The notes below the pieces were generated by a model, which did not search any database, was not told the origin of the DNA, and saw nothing but the letters and a program-made list of their open reading frames with translations. From positions 2,418,001 to 2,482,000 of the forward strand of contig NZ_CP063458.1 in NCBI RefSeq assembly GCF_015169395.1: a DNA stretch of 64,000 nucleotides, read 5' to 3'. How positions within the stretch are numbered: the stretch's first letter is position 1; each line of letters opens with the position of its first letter. Positions 52,582-61,420 of this stretch are shown in pieces. The DNA is from Humisphaera borealis (GTDB taxonomy: Bacteria > Planctomycetota > Phycisphaerae > Tepidisphaerales > Tepidisphaeraceae). Both the position numbers and the translations under genes were made by a program.

Positions 52582-52760
52582 CTCGTCTCCGTGTGGGTCG
52601 TCCGTACCGTGGCATCATATGGAATTCCACAGCCTTACGTAAGGGCGGCCGGGACCAAACGGGGACTTTGGCAGGATTGCTCGCTCCGGCGCAGGCAGGC
52701 TTCCCCTTGCCGTGCCGCTGACCGTATCGTACCGGCCGTCGCAGCCCGAAGCCGCAGCCC

Positions 52761-54056
52761 ATGGAACCATCCGCGACTGACAACCCGCCCCCTCGGCCCC
52801 TCCGCGAGATCGCGATCGCGTTCACGCGCCTCGGCTTCACGGCGTTCGGCGGGCCGGCGGCCCATGTCGCTTTGATGGAGGACGAGTTCGTCCATCGCCG
52901 CCGATGGCTCTCCCGCCAACACTTCCTCGACCTCGTCGCCACCCTCAACTTCATTCCCGGCCCCAACTCGACCGAACTGGCGATTCACCTGGGCCTGATT
53001 CGCGCCGGATGGCGCGGTCTGGTCGTCGCCGGCGTCTGCTTCATCACCCCGGCGATGCTCATCATCCTGCCGATCGCCTGGATGTACGTGCGGTTCGCCG
53101 GCGCAGGCGTACAACCCCCGGCGGCCGTCCTGGCCGCGCTGCAGGGGATCGGCGCCGTGGTCGTCGCGATCCTGGCGATCACCGCGTTCCGCCTGGCCCA
53201 CACGGCGGTAACGACGCGACGGGCGGTCGTCATCGCGCTGCTGACGCTGCCCGCCGAATTGCTGATCCGCCGATACACGCTGCTGCAATCCGAGATCGTC
53301 ATCCTGGCGGCGGCGGCGGTAGTCGGTGCGGTTGGTGCGGTCGCGGCAAGCAGGCGGGTTCCGCCGGCGACGACGCTTGCGATCATCCCCCAAACGGTCG
53401 GCGCGATCGCGTCGGCGTTCGGCCCTGTCGTCACAGGCGTGAAATCCACGCTGCAGTGGATCGCCGCGGCGATGACGCTCGGCCCGGCCGGCACCGAGTT
53501 CCTGCGGCTCGCGTGGTACTTTCTCACCGTCGGCGGAACCCTTTTCGGCAGCGGCTACGTGCTGGTGAACTACCTGGAGACCGGCCTGCTCCAGCAGCAC
53601 GGCTGGCTGACGCACCGCCAGGTTGCCGACGCCGTCGCCGTCGGCCAGGTCACGCCCGGCCCGCTGCTGACGACGGCGACTTTCGCCGGCTACGTGCGCG
53701 GCCATGCCATCACCGGTACCGACGCCGGCGGCCTGACGGGCGCAGTCGTCTCGACGGTGGCGATCTTTCTGCCCGCGTTCGTGCTGGTCGCACTCTTCGG
53801 CCGGGTGTTGCCCATCCTCCGCGCCAAGCCCTGGGCCCGAGGCGCGCTCGACGCCATGAACGCCGCCGTCGTCATGCTGCTGATCATCGTCACCGTCCGT
53901 TTCGCAATCGCCGCCCTGCTGCCGGACGGCACAATCGCAGTCATCCCCTGCCTGCTGTTCGCCGGTTCGCTGTCGATGATGCTGAGATGGGGCGTGAACT
54001 CGGCGATCCTGATCGCAACGGGAGCATTGGTGGGGACCCTGTCGTCAACATTCTAA
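52761..54056 (+). CDS. chrA: Chromate transporter family protein, two-domain
   Basis: A 431-residue CHR-family protein with two homologous halves. Half 1 has FGGPAAHVALMEDEFVHRRRWL and FIPGPNSTELAIHLG; half 2 (from about 245) has FLTVGGTLFGSGYVLVNYL and VTPGPLLTTATFAGY. Long two-domain CHR proteins export chromate, probably as chromate/sulfate antiporters, although some have other oxyanion roles. No chrB or sulfate genes adjoin it. About ten membrane helices are visible. Confidence 0.93.
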   Translation: MEPSATDNPPPRPLREIAIAFTRLGFTAFGGPAAHVALMEDEFVHRRRWLSRQHFLDLVATLNFIPGPNSTELAIHLGLIRAGWRGLVVAGVCFITPAMLIILPIAWMYVRFAGAGVQPPAAVLAALQGIGAVVVAILAITAFRLAHTAVTTRRAVVIALLTLPAELLIRRYTLLQSEIVILAAAAVVGAVGAVAASRRVPPATTLAIIPQTVGAIASAFGPVVTGVKSTLQWIAAAMTLGPAGTEFLRLAWYFLTVGGTLFGSGYVLVNYLETGLLQQHGWLTHRQVADAVAVGQVTPGPLLTTATFAGYVRGHAITGTDAGGLTGAVVSTVAIFLPAFVLVALFGRVLPILRAKPWARGALDAMNAAVVMLLIIVTVRFAIAALLPDGTIAVIPCLLFAGSLSMMLRWGVNSAILIATGALVGTLSSTF

Positions 54057-54091
54057 GTCCGTCGTCCTATGGACGTTGAAGAGTCTGAGAC

Positions 54092-54535
54092 ATGCGGCAA
54101 TTCCATGCACCACCTATCACACTCGGAAGGACGCCGAATCTCCGTCGGCTCGTGACGCTTCCAATTGTTGCCTGCGCCGCCGATGTTGCGATGACACTGA
54201 CGGGCCAACCCGCCGCCTACTGGCAAGGCAACTATGCGGCCGTCTCCGAAGCCAACCCCGCCGCCCGCTGGCTCATGCAAATCCACCCGTTGCTGTTCGT
54301 CGTCGCGGGGGCAGTCAGCAGTCTCATCGTCGCGATCGTGATTCTGCGAACCAACCGGCCTCTCGCAGTTGCAGTATCGCTGCTCGTGACGTTCGGTCAC
54401 ACGGTCGCCGCGTGTGGATGGCTCGCCAAGAATGGCCCGGCGGGATGGGCAGCGGCGCTTGTGATACTGCTATTGGTGAACTTCGCTTTCTCCGGGCAGG
54501 AACAAAAAGGATCAAAGCTGGATGTTGCCCCCTGA
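54092..54535 (+). CDS. Small integral membrane protein, 147 aa
   Basis: Four hydrophobic stretches, starting with LVTLPIVACAADVAMTL. The segment AADVAMTL...AVSEANPAARWLM resembles the xDxxxT...EANP pattern seen in DUF5658 proteins, but this is a weak match by eye. It starts 35 bases after chrA on the same strand and may be co-transcribed. The final residues (EQKGSKLDVAP) are cytoplasmic in character. Confidence 0.65.
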   Translation: MRQFHAPPITLGRTPNLRRLVTLPIVACAADVAMTLTGQPAAYWQGNYAAVSEANPAARWLMQIHPLLFVVAGAVSSLIVAIVILRTNRPLAVAVSLLVTFGHTVAACGWLAKNGPAGWAAALVILLLVNFAFSGQEQKGSKLDVAP

Positions 54536-54547
54536 GAAGCAGCGAGA

Positions 54548-54808
54548 TCACGCAGGCTTCCGCTTGCCCGCCGGCCGCTTGCCGATCGGTAGCTGTTCCA
54601 ACCGTTCGATGTTTGGGTAGGCAATCACGTCATACCCTTCCGCCCGGGTCGTGTCAGACGACGGGTTTCGAAAAACCAGTAGGGATTGGTTGAGCGTCCA
54701 CGCCGCGTGCGGGGCGAGCACATCGACCGTCTTCCCACTCACGAGGTGGATCCGAAACGCGACGAATGGGTCCGTGTGAAGTTGATCTTCAAGTTCTTTT
54801 TCAGTCAT
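54548..54808 (-). CDS. Small conserved hypothetical protein, 86 aa
   Basis: The sequence MTEKELEDQLHTDPFVAFRIHLVSGKTVDVLAPHAAW has the form common to a small family abundant in Planctomycetota (a short helix, then PFxPFRIHxxSGxxxxV). Function is unknown. ATG 54808 has GAGGGG at good distance; the longer frame to 54850 is not favoured. It is convergent with the membrane protein gene, 12 bases apart. Confidence 0.75.
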   Translation of the reverse strand: MTEKELEDQLHTDPFVAFRIHLVSGKTVDVLAPHAAWTLNQSLLVFRNPSSDTTRAEGYDVIAYPNIERLEQLPIGKRPAGKRKPA

Positions 54809-54873
54809 GGTGCCCCTCATGATACCCGCGTCATGGCGGCCAGAAACCACAATCTAACCGGAGTCGTCGCCCC

Positions 54874-55623
54874 CTACCGAACAAACTTCACACCCGCCGC
54901 CGTGCGGGCGAGGGTGAAGCTGCCGAACAGGCGGACCGCCGCGCCGTAGAGGGCGGGCTCTTCCTTGCGGATCGACGAGTCGGACAACTTCTTTCCCGAA
55001 CGCTTTGCCGCCTTGATCGACTTGATCACCTCGGCCTTGTCCCAGCGTTTACGCTCGCGGACCTTGACGGGGTCAATCTTGGCGGCCTTGAGGGCGGCGT
55101 CGTAGGACCCGAAGTGTCGGACCGACGCCGCGTGCAACCCCGGATCGTCGCGCTGAATGGCGCCGCTGTTGAGCGGCTCATGCCCCTTATATCTTCCCTT
55201 GAGTTCAAACAGGATGTGCTCGCGATCCCACTTGCGGTAGCGGTTAACGTCGTCGGCATCGAGGCCGGACGCGGTCAGCGCGCGGTCCCAACTGCCGAAC
55301 AGCCGCGGTTGCAGCGACGCGAACGCCGCCCGACCGAGCTCGTCGCGGCGTTTGGTGACGGCAGACCAGTGCAGGTCGTCGTCCTTGCGGCGGGCGGCCT
55401 TGATCAGCGCGATGATCTTTTGCCGCGTCCAGCGCGGGCGGCGGGTAACCTCGGCGTAATCAACGCCGGCCTTTTCCACCGCGGTGCGATACGACCCGAA
55501 ATGGTACGCCGCCGCCGACACCAGCGCCTGCTGCCGCGACGCCATCGCGTTGTACGAAAGATCGCGCCCCTGGGCGTAGAGCTTTTTGACCGCCTTGACG
55601 ATCTCGTCCTTGGTCCAGTGCAT
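54874..55623 (-). CDS. Protein of four homing-endonuclease-associated (HNH-type) repeats
   Basis: 249 residues made wholly of four ~60-residue repeats (about 2-62, 64-129, 130-190, 193-249). Each begins WT/WDxxxIxxxIK, has a variable middle, and closes with A..xxFGSYxxAxxxAGxD (for example YHFGSYRTAVEKAGVD and RLFGSWDRALTASGLD). This is the pattern of the homing-endonuclease-associated repeat, a small helical DNA-binding unit normally joined to an HNH nuclease. No nuclease motif is present, so a pure DNA-binding protein is likely. It begins 81 bases from the divergent truB element. Confidence 0.82.
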   Translation of the reverse strand: MHWTKDEIVKAVKKLYAQGRDLSYNAMASRQQALVSAAAYHFGSYRTAVEKAGVDYAEVTRRPRWTRQKIIALIKAARRKDDDLHWSAVTKRRDELGRAAFASLQPRLFGSWDRALTASGLDADDVNRYRKWDREHILFELKGRYKGHEPLNSGAIQRDDPGLHAASVRHFGSYDAALKAAKIDPVKVRERKRWDKAEVIKSIKAAKRSGKKLSDSSIRKEEPALYGAAVRLFGSFTLARTAAGVKFVR

Positions 55624-55693
55624 AAGGTATGTCGAACGTTACTGCGTCTGATGAGAATGCTCAACAAGCAAATCGGTAGACCCGGGCTTGCCG

Positions 55694-55793
55694 GGGAATG
55701 ACGAATGACGAAACTCGACTCGACGCGAGTTCAGTTGGTCATTGATAGATTCGAGTTTCATTCGTCATTCGCATTTCGTCATTCGTCATTCCC
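55694..55793. mobile_element. MITE-like inverted repeat directly upstream of truB
   Basis: Perfect 20-bp inverted repeats at 55694-55713 and 55774-55793 (GGGAATGACGAATGACGAAA and complement), with a second inner pairing of CGAATGACGAA words, enclose about 60 bp. The element ends one base before the GTG start of truB. Confidence 0.75.
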
Positions 55794-55794
55794 A

Positions 55795-56508
55795 GTGCTG
55801 ACCGGAATTCTCAACCTCGACAAGCCTGCCGGGCTGACCAGCGCCCGGGCGGTCGGCATCGTGAAGCAACTGCTGCCGCGCGGGACGAAGATCGGACACG
55901 CCGGCACGCTAGATCCGTTCGCGACCGGCGTGCTTCTGCTGCTGGTCGGCAAGGCGACCAAATCGTGCGAACGGCTGATGGACCAGCCCAAGCAGTATCT
56001 CACCACCGTTCGCCTGGGCGCGACAACCGCCACCGACGATCTGGAGTCGGAGGTAACTCCCTGGTCGCCGTCGGGTGCGCGAGGAATCACGCCGCCAACG
56101 CTCGATGCAGTCGTCGCGGCACTGCCGAGTTTCGTCGGAACGATTCAGCAGCGTCCGCCGGCGTTTAGCGCGATGAAGATCGGCGGACGACGGGCGTATG
56201 ACCTGGCGCGACAGGGGCAATCGGTCGTGATGGCTCCACGCCCGGTCAACGTTTACGGCGTCGAGCTCGTCCGCTATGACTGGCCGGACCTGGTCCTCAG
56301 GATCGATTGCGGCCGGGGCACCTACATCCGGTCCATCGCCCGCGACCTCGGTGAGATGCTCGACGCCGGCGGATATCTGACCGAACTCCGCCGTACGCGG
56401 AGCGGGCAGTTTCTGGCCGAGCAGGCCGTCTCGCTTGAGACGTTGAAAGCCGACGGGCTGGAGAAACATCTGCACCCAATTCCCACGGAGATCGCATCTC
56501 CCGATTAG
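55795..56508 (+). CDS. truB: tRNA pseudouridine(55) synthase
   Basis: A 237-residue TruB: GILNLDKPAGLTS, the catalytic loop GHAGTLDPFATGVL with its Asp, RLGATTATDD, and the C-terminal RIDCGRGTYIRSIARDLG. It makes pseudouridine 55 in the T-loop of tRNAs. The normal start is GTG 55795, matching the family N-terminus. An ATG at 55705 inside the inverted repeat would add 30 residues of translated repeat (HSSFAFRHSSF) and has a better ribosome site, so both starts may be used. An incomplete GCACC hairpin repeat follows at 56510. Confidence 0.93.
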   Translation: MLTGILNLDKPAGLTSARAVGIVKQLLPRGTKIGHAGTLDPFATGVLLLLVGKATKSCERLMDQPKQYLTTVRLGATTATDDLESEVTPWSPSGARGITPPTLDAVVAALPSFVGTIQQRPPAFSAMKIGGRRAYDLARQGQSVVMAPRPVNVYGVELVRYDWPDLVLRIDCGRGTYIRSIARDLGEMLDAGGYLTELRRTRSGQFLAEQAVSLETLKADGLEKHLHPIPTEIASPD

Positions 56509-56509
56509 C

Positions 56510-56530
56510 GGTCGCACCGCAGGTGCACGG
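56510..56530. repeat. Half-copy of the GCACC hairpin repeat
   Basis: GCGGTCGCACCGCAGGTGCA contains the hairpin GCACC-GCA-GGTGC and matches the complement of the element at 1220-1256. It lies just after the truB stop. Confidence 0.45.
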
Positions 56531-56670
56531 CCTGTCGAACTCCGTCGCGGAGCGGAAAGCCACGACGCAACAAGCCACCGATTGCCATTCATCACAAGAC
56601 TTGGATATCACTGCAAATGGTGGGGATGGCGCAAGCGACCCCCACCCTTCGTGGTGATCGTTGCCCGCCG

Positions 56671-56676
56671 TATAAT
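56671..56676 (+). promoter_or_regulatory. Consensus -10 box (TATAAT) at mutL
   Basis: A perfect TATAAT ends seven bases before the GTG start of mutL (56683), so transcription would begin at or next to the start codon. No good -35 hexamer is seen at 17 bases upstream. Confidence 0.45.
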
Positions 56677-56682
56677 CGTCCC

Positions 56683-58665
56683 GTGGAACGTCGGCCAATC
56701 CAACAGCTTTCACCCGGGCTCATCAACCGCATCGCCGCGGGCGAGGTCATCGAGCGCCCGGCGAACGTCGTCAAGGAACTGGTCGAAAACGCCGTGGACG
56801 CCGGGGCGACGCAGATCACGATCGACGTCGAGGACGGCGGACGCGCCCTCATCCGCGTGATCGACAACGGCGGCGGCATCCCCCCCGCCGAGCTGCCGCT
56901 GGCGTTCGCATCTCACGCCACCAGTAAGCTGTCGAGCGACGAAGACCTGTTCCGCATCATGACGATGGGCTTCCGCGGGGAAGCGCTGGCGAGCATCGGG
57001 TCGGTGTCGCACAGCCGAATCCTGTCGCGCACCGCTGCCGACGACTCGGCGTGGGAGATCCACAACCGTGGCGGGGAGATCACCTTTCCGCAGGCCGCGG
57101 CAGGGAACGTCGGGACCTGTATCGAGGTCCGCAACCTCTTCTTCAACACGCCCGCCCGGCGGAAGTTCATCAAGGGCACCTCGACCGAGTTCGGCCACAT
57201 CGCCGACATGGTCACCCGGCTGTCGCTGCCACAGCCACATATCGCGTTCAAGCTGACCCACAACGGGCGGGTGACGGCCGACCTCCCCGCGGTCGCCTCG
57301 CCCGTCGAGCGCTGGCTGACGGCCTGGCCGAGCGAGTTCCGCGACCAGAAGCTCGACATCAACTGCCGCGACGCCGAGCTGCGCATCCGTGGCGTGGTCG
57401 GCCTGCCCGAGCTGGGCCGTCCGACACCCAAATACCAGTTCGTCTACCTCAACGGCCGGCACATCCGCGACAAGACGATCATGCACGCCCTGCGCGAGGC
57501 GTTCCGCGGGCTGATGGAGCCGGGCCGGCACCCGGCGGCGATCCTGATGCTCGACGTCCCGCCCGGCGACGTCGACGTCAACGTCCACCCCACCAAGATC
57601 GAAGTCCGCTTCCGCGACAGCGGGCGGATCTACTCACTGGTGCTGTCGGGTGTTCGCGAAAAGGTGCTCGCCAGCGACCTGACTCCGACGGCGATTCCGA
57701 TGAAATCGGACGTTGACGTCGCCCGCGAATCACAGGAACGCCTGGGCGTGCGGCAGCAGCTGGCGGATTACTTCAAGCAGCAGTTTTCGCCGGCGGGCGT
57801 TACGCCCGGGGTGCCGCAGCCCATGCTGCCGGTCGGCGACCCGCTGGGAGCGCGGGTCTCCTCGCCCGCCTTTGGTTTCGGCGAGCCGTTGGCGCGGTAT
57901 GCACCCTCCGCGGCGGCGATCGAGAGCCCTCGTGCAGTCGGTGCGACGATGCTCTCGCCGGGCACCGAATCGAGCTCGGTGCCGAATGCAGCACCGTTCG
58001 TTAACGAGTCGGCCGAAGACGCACGCATTTCCAGGGTGCCGTTCGCGTTGCCGTCGACCACGACTGTCCCGCCACGGGCCGAGCTCCCCAAAGCCTCCGC
58101 AATCCAGCTCCACAACAGCTACCTCGTCGTCCAGAGCGATGAGGGCATGCTGATCATTGACCAGCACGCGCTGCACGAGCGGATCATGTACGAAGAGCTC
58201 CTCGCCCGCGTCAGCCGGGGGCCGATGGAGAGCCAGCGGATGCTCATTCCGCAGGTGATCGACGTCTCGTCGTCGCAGGCGGCACTACTCGAACAGATCC
58301 AGCCGGTGTTGCAGCGGATGGGGATCGACGTGACCGCGTTCGGCCCGCAGAGTGTCGCGGTGCAGGCGTTCCCCACCTTCCTCGACCGGCTGGAACCGGC
58401 GACCTTCGTCCGGGAGCTGCTGGAACGCGGCGAGCAGGAACTGCTCGACATGCACCAGGAAGAACTGATGCACGAAGTGCTCGACATGATGGCGTGCAAG
58501 GCGGCGGTCAAAGCCGGCGACCCGCTGACGCCACAGGAGATCGAAGCGCTGCTCGCCCGCCGCGACTTGGTCGACCGCAGCAGCAACTGTCCGCACGGCC
58601 GGCCGACGACGCTACGGCTGACACTCCGCGACCTGGAGAAGCAGTTCAAACGGACGGGGTTCTGA
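56683..58665 (+). CDS. mutL: DNA mismatch repair protein MutL, endonuclease type
   Basis: A 660-residue MutL. The GHKL ATPase domain has INRIAAGEVIERPANVVKEL, ELVENAVDAGA, DNGGGI and TMGFRGEALASI. A Pro/Ser-rich linker (about 345-490) precedes the C-terminal dimerisation domain, which carries the zinc/manganese endonuclease motif DQHALHERIMYEE (DQHAx2Ex4E) and CPHGRP. It should therefore nick DNA itself, as in organisms without MutH. GTG 56683 is favoured over ATG 56617 because a TATAAT box lies just before it and no ribosome site exists. mutS is not in the window. Confidence 0.96.
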   Translation: MERRPIQQLSPGLINRIAAGEVIERPANVVKELVENAVDAGATQITIDVEDGGRALIRVIDNGGGIPPAELPLAFASHATSKLSSDEDLFRIMTMGFRGEALASIGSVSHSRILSRTAADDSAWEIHNRGGEITFPQAAAGNVGTCIEVRNLFFNTPARRKFIKGTSTEFGHIADMVTRLSLPQPHIAFKLTHNGRVTADLPAVASPVERWLTAWPSEFRDQKLDINCRDAELRIRGVVGLPELGRPTPKYQFVYLNGRHIRDKTIMHALREAFRGLMEPGRHPAAILMLDVPPGDVDVNVHPTKIEVRFRDSGRIYSLVLSGVREKVLASDLTPTAIPMKSDVDVARESQERLGVRQQLADYFKQQFSPAGVTPGVPQPMLPVGDPLGARVSSPAFGFGEPLARYAPSAAAIESPRAVGATMLSPGTESSSVPNAAPFVNESAEDARISRVPFALPSTTTVPPRAELPKASAIQLHNSYLVVQSDEGMLIIDQHALHERIMYEELLARVSRGPMESQRMLIPQVIDVSSSQAALLEQIQPVLQRMGIDVTAFGPQSVAVQAFPTFLDRLEPATFVRELLERGEQELLDMHQEELMHEVLDMMACKAAVKAGDPLTPQEIEALLARRDLVDRSSNCPHGRPTTLRLTLRDLEKQFKRTGF

Positions 58666-58699
58666 AACTGGATCGAGGATAGAGGAGCGACGATTGACG

Positions 58700-58721
58700 A
58701 TCGAGGATGAAGATCCTCGAT
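58700..58721. terminator. Hairpin between convergent mutL and M48 genes
   Basis: ATCGAGGAT-GAAG-ATCCTCGAT is a perfect 9-bp stem without a T-run, 35 bases past the mutL stop. The surrounding bases repeat GATCGAGGATxGA words. Confidence 0.45.
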
Positions 58722-58744
58722 TCTCCTTCATCGATCTTGGCACG

Positions 58745-60340
58745 TCACCGCAGCAGCGACGGCACCGTATACGCCGCCGACGCCACCAGCACGAACAGCA
58801 TCGCGCTGTAGAGCCGGCCCATCAGCCGGTCGAACTGGCCGGTGAGGGTTGGGTCGGTGCTGAGCGTTCGCAGGTAGTCCATGCGGCTGGGGATGCTGCC
58901 GTGGAGCCAGTCGTGGGCCAGGTCGGTGAGTGAGCCGACGGCGTAACTGACCTGGTTCATCAGTCCGGTGCCCTGCCGGGACCGCGGCGTGACGGGCATG
59001 TTGTTGATGATCGCGACCCGGTGCAACGCCGAAGCGAACAGCTGGGCGCCGTACGTGCCGACGTGCGACTGGATGGGACTGAGTTGAACCGCCGAGCGCG
59101 GCTCACGCGATCCACCCAGCAGCGGCGACAGCGCCGCCGCCCCCGCGGCCGGGTCGGCCGGGCGGGCCACTTCCATCATCCGGGCCGCGTAGACGTCGGC
59201 CTGGCGTTCGAACCGGCGGCTCAGGTAGCCGAAGATCAGCCAGAAGCCCGCCGTCCCGATCATCATCGTGAGCAGCGCCCAGATTTCCGGCGGCAGCGCA
59301 AACCAGCGGGGCAGCCCGTGGACCACGTTTTCCATGCCGGCGGCGACGAGCATGAGCGTCAGGAAGAAGACCACGTACCACGCCATGTGATGGTGAACCA
59401 CGTGGCCCAGTTCGTGGGCGAAGACGGCTTCGATCTGCTCGTCTTCCATGCGTTCCAGCAGCAGGTCCGACAGCAGCACGTACCTGAACCGCGGGAACAG
59501 CCCCATCACGGCGGCATTGCCCACGTTGTGGTGCGTATCCCAGATGAGCACATCGCGGTACTTCATGCCGCTGCGACGGCACAGCGCCTCGAGCCGGCGG
59601 CGCAGCGGGCCCTCGGGCAGCGGCGATGTTCGCAGGATTCGGCGGAGCAGTTCCGGCGCGACGATAAACACGATCGCCGCCGACGCCAGCCAGATCGCCC
59701 CTTCGACCTGGTCCCGCATCGAGGCCAAGTCGCGTGCGCTGCGGGATTCGAGTTGCGGCAGGATCAGGGAGGCGGCGATGTCGTGGACGCCGGCGATCAG
59801 CATCACCGGCAGGATGGTGAACAGCACCTGCAACCGAAGGTTCGACGCCAGGTACCCGGCCAATCCGGGTGGCTTATGCACCGGCAGGCCGTCGAGCAGG
59901 TTTTCGGTCAGCCCCTGCTGCCTCAGCTCATGATCGAGGGGGTAGATCGCCCACCAGAGCCCGACCCACGCCAGCATCGCCGGCAGCGTGCCGACAATCA
60001 GGGCGGGCAGACGCGCGGTCTCGAACCAGCCGAAGTTCAGGGTCTCAATCACGACGCCGACCCACCCCAGCGCGAACACGCCGGTGGTGAACCAGGCAAT
60101 GATGAAGACCCTGCTGAACAGCAACACCCAGTTCAGCCGGTGGACTGAGCGCGCAAATGTGCGGGCGGAAATCTGCCGGGCGGCCATTCGGCACCAGAAC
60201 CCGACCGCCAGGATAAGTACCGGAAATGCCCCCAGGAAGAGCGCGACCCAACGGGTGGAATGCTCAAGTCGGGCGACCGACGGCTCGGTCGAGCCGGTCA
60301 TCCAGATCAGGCAGACAAAAAGGAGCAGAAGTCGGGACAC
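58745..60340 (-). CDS. M48-family membrane metallopeptidase
   Basis: A 531-residue protein with a run of N-terminal membrane helices. A zinc protease core follows: H309-E310-LG-H313 (AHELGHVVHHH), third ligand in RRFERQAD, and GNAAVMGLFPRFRYVLLSDLLL just before, typical of HtpX/Ste24-like enzymes. Further helices follow the HELGH. The family degrades misfolded membrane proteins or processes exported substrates. It is longer than HtpX (about 290) because of extra N-terminal helices. It is convergent with mutL. Confidence 0.9.
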   Translation of the reverse strand: MSRLLLLFVCLIWMTGSTEPSVARLEHSTRWVALFLGAFPVLILAVGFWCRMAARQISARTFARSVHRLNWVLLFSRVFIIAWFTTGVFALGWVGVVIETLNFGWFETARLPALIVGTLPAMLAWVGLWWAIYPLDHELRQQGLTENLLDGLPVHKPPGLAGYLASNLRLQVLFTILPVMLIAGVHDIAASLILPQLESRSARDLASMRDQVEGAIWLASAAIVFIVAPELLRRILRTSPLPEGPLRRRLEALCRRSGMKYRDVLIWDTHHNVGNAAVMGLFPRFRYVLLSDLLLERMEDEQIEAVFAHELGHVVHHHMAWYVVFFLTLMLVAAGMENVVHGLPRWFALPPEIWALLTMMIGTAGFWLIFGYLSRRFERQADVYAARMMEVARPADPAAGAAALSPLLGGSREPRSAVQLSPIQSHVGTYGAQLFASALHRVAIINNMPVTPRSRQGTGLMNQVSYAVGSLTDLAHDWLHGSIPSRMDYLRTLSTDPTLTGQFDRLMGRLYSAMLFVLVASAAYTVPSLLR

Positions 60341-60545
60341 GCGGCCAGATCCTTCAAGCGCTACCGTTCCACATTCGTTCCGTCATGAAGCCGATCCCCG
60401 GTGAGGGTGGCTGTGCGGTCGCCCCCGTGGCGGGAGATGCGACCGGAGCGACAGTATACACCGGATCGGTCGGTGCCGAAGCCCGAATCGAAGGGGAATA
60501 CGGCAAGTAGTGACTGTGAAGGCAATTACAGGACGTCTGAGGCTG

Positions 60546-60926
60546 TCAGGCACCCGCCGACGGTGCACAACGGGCGATCGCCGCTTCCAAGTCCTCGAAC
60601 AGGACCGGCTTGGCAACGTGCAGGGTGAAACCCGCCTCGAGGCATGCCGCGATGTCCTCAGGTGCCGTGCTGCCGGTCAGGGCGACGCCGGGAATCCTGC
60701 CCCGCCGCAGAAGCGATCGCATCAGTTCGGTTCCGGTCGTATCCGGCAGGCCCAGGTCCACAACGGCGCAATCGAACGGGGGAACACCGTCCTTGCCGCA
60801 TGCGTCAAACGCCCGCTCGGCCTCGGCCCCGGTCGCGGCAACGACCACCTCGTGCCCGGCGAACCGAAGCAGGGTCGCCATGGCGCGGCTGGTGTCTTCG
60901 TGATCCTCGACTAGCAGTATACGCAT
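60546..60926 (-). CDS. Single-domain response regulator (receiver only)
   Basis: A 126-residue CheY-like receiver: VEDHED acidic pocket, phospho-acceptor D57 in AVVDLGLP, Thr in ALTGST and Lys in VAKPVL. No output domain is present, so it acts as a phosphate shuttle or binds a partner. There is no kinase next to it; the hybrid kinase at 30672 is far away. No good Shine-Dalgarno is present. Confidence 0.9.
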   Translation of the reverse strand: MRILLVEDHEDTSRAMATLLRFAGHEVVVAATGAEAERAFDACGKDGVPPFDCAVVDLGLPDTTGTELMRSLLRRGRIPGVALTGSTAPEDIAACLEAGFTLHVAKPVLFEDLEAAIARCAPSAGA

Positions 60927-61420
60927 CCGACCACACCATTAAGTTAAGGAGCGCGCCTCCAGAAGAGGCGCCGTACGAACGGACTGAACTGACCACCGGC
61001 ACACACGCCTGGTCGGAAGCGTGGTTACCGGGGGACGGCCCTCCATATGACGATCCGTCGATTTGCCACCCGTTCGGGCGACATTCTGCCGAGTCACCGG
61101 CGCAAGTTCAAGCGGCGTTCCGCAGAACCCTCGCGTCAGCTGAAACGTCGACGATTCGTGATTCTTGCCATGTCTGTCGACAAGTCAGCAATGCCCTCGA
61201 AGACCGTGAAAGACGCCAAACGTCTGCTGAACAGGCGACAAATGCGTAGTCATAACGTCGCATCTGCGTCCCATAGAAGTTTTTTACCCCAAATATCTCA
61301 AATTACCCAAATTACCAAATCACTCTCAAAGGCCGGGCCGATGGAAACAGTGTAGACCGGCCCGTCGCTGACGTTCGGAACGCGACGAAGGATCGGTCAG
61401 TCCCGCAGGAGATTCACATC
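60927..61420. other. Long region without a recognised gene
   Basis: 494 bases between the receiver gene (minus) and the PilZ gene (plus). An arginine/serine-rich open frame at 61047-61355 has no ribosome site or family likeness and is not accepted. Bases 61280-61325 are unusually A/T-rich, with repeated CAAAT/ATTACC words, and may form the promoter region of the PilZ gene. Confidence 0.5.

Noticed and set aside
61047-61355. 102-residue frame in the 494-base gap
   Set aside because: No ribosome site, Arg/Ser-rich shadow-like composition, and it runs through an A/T-rich probable promoter region.
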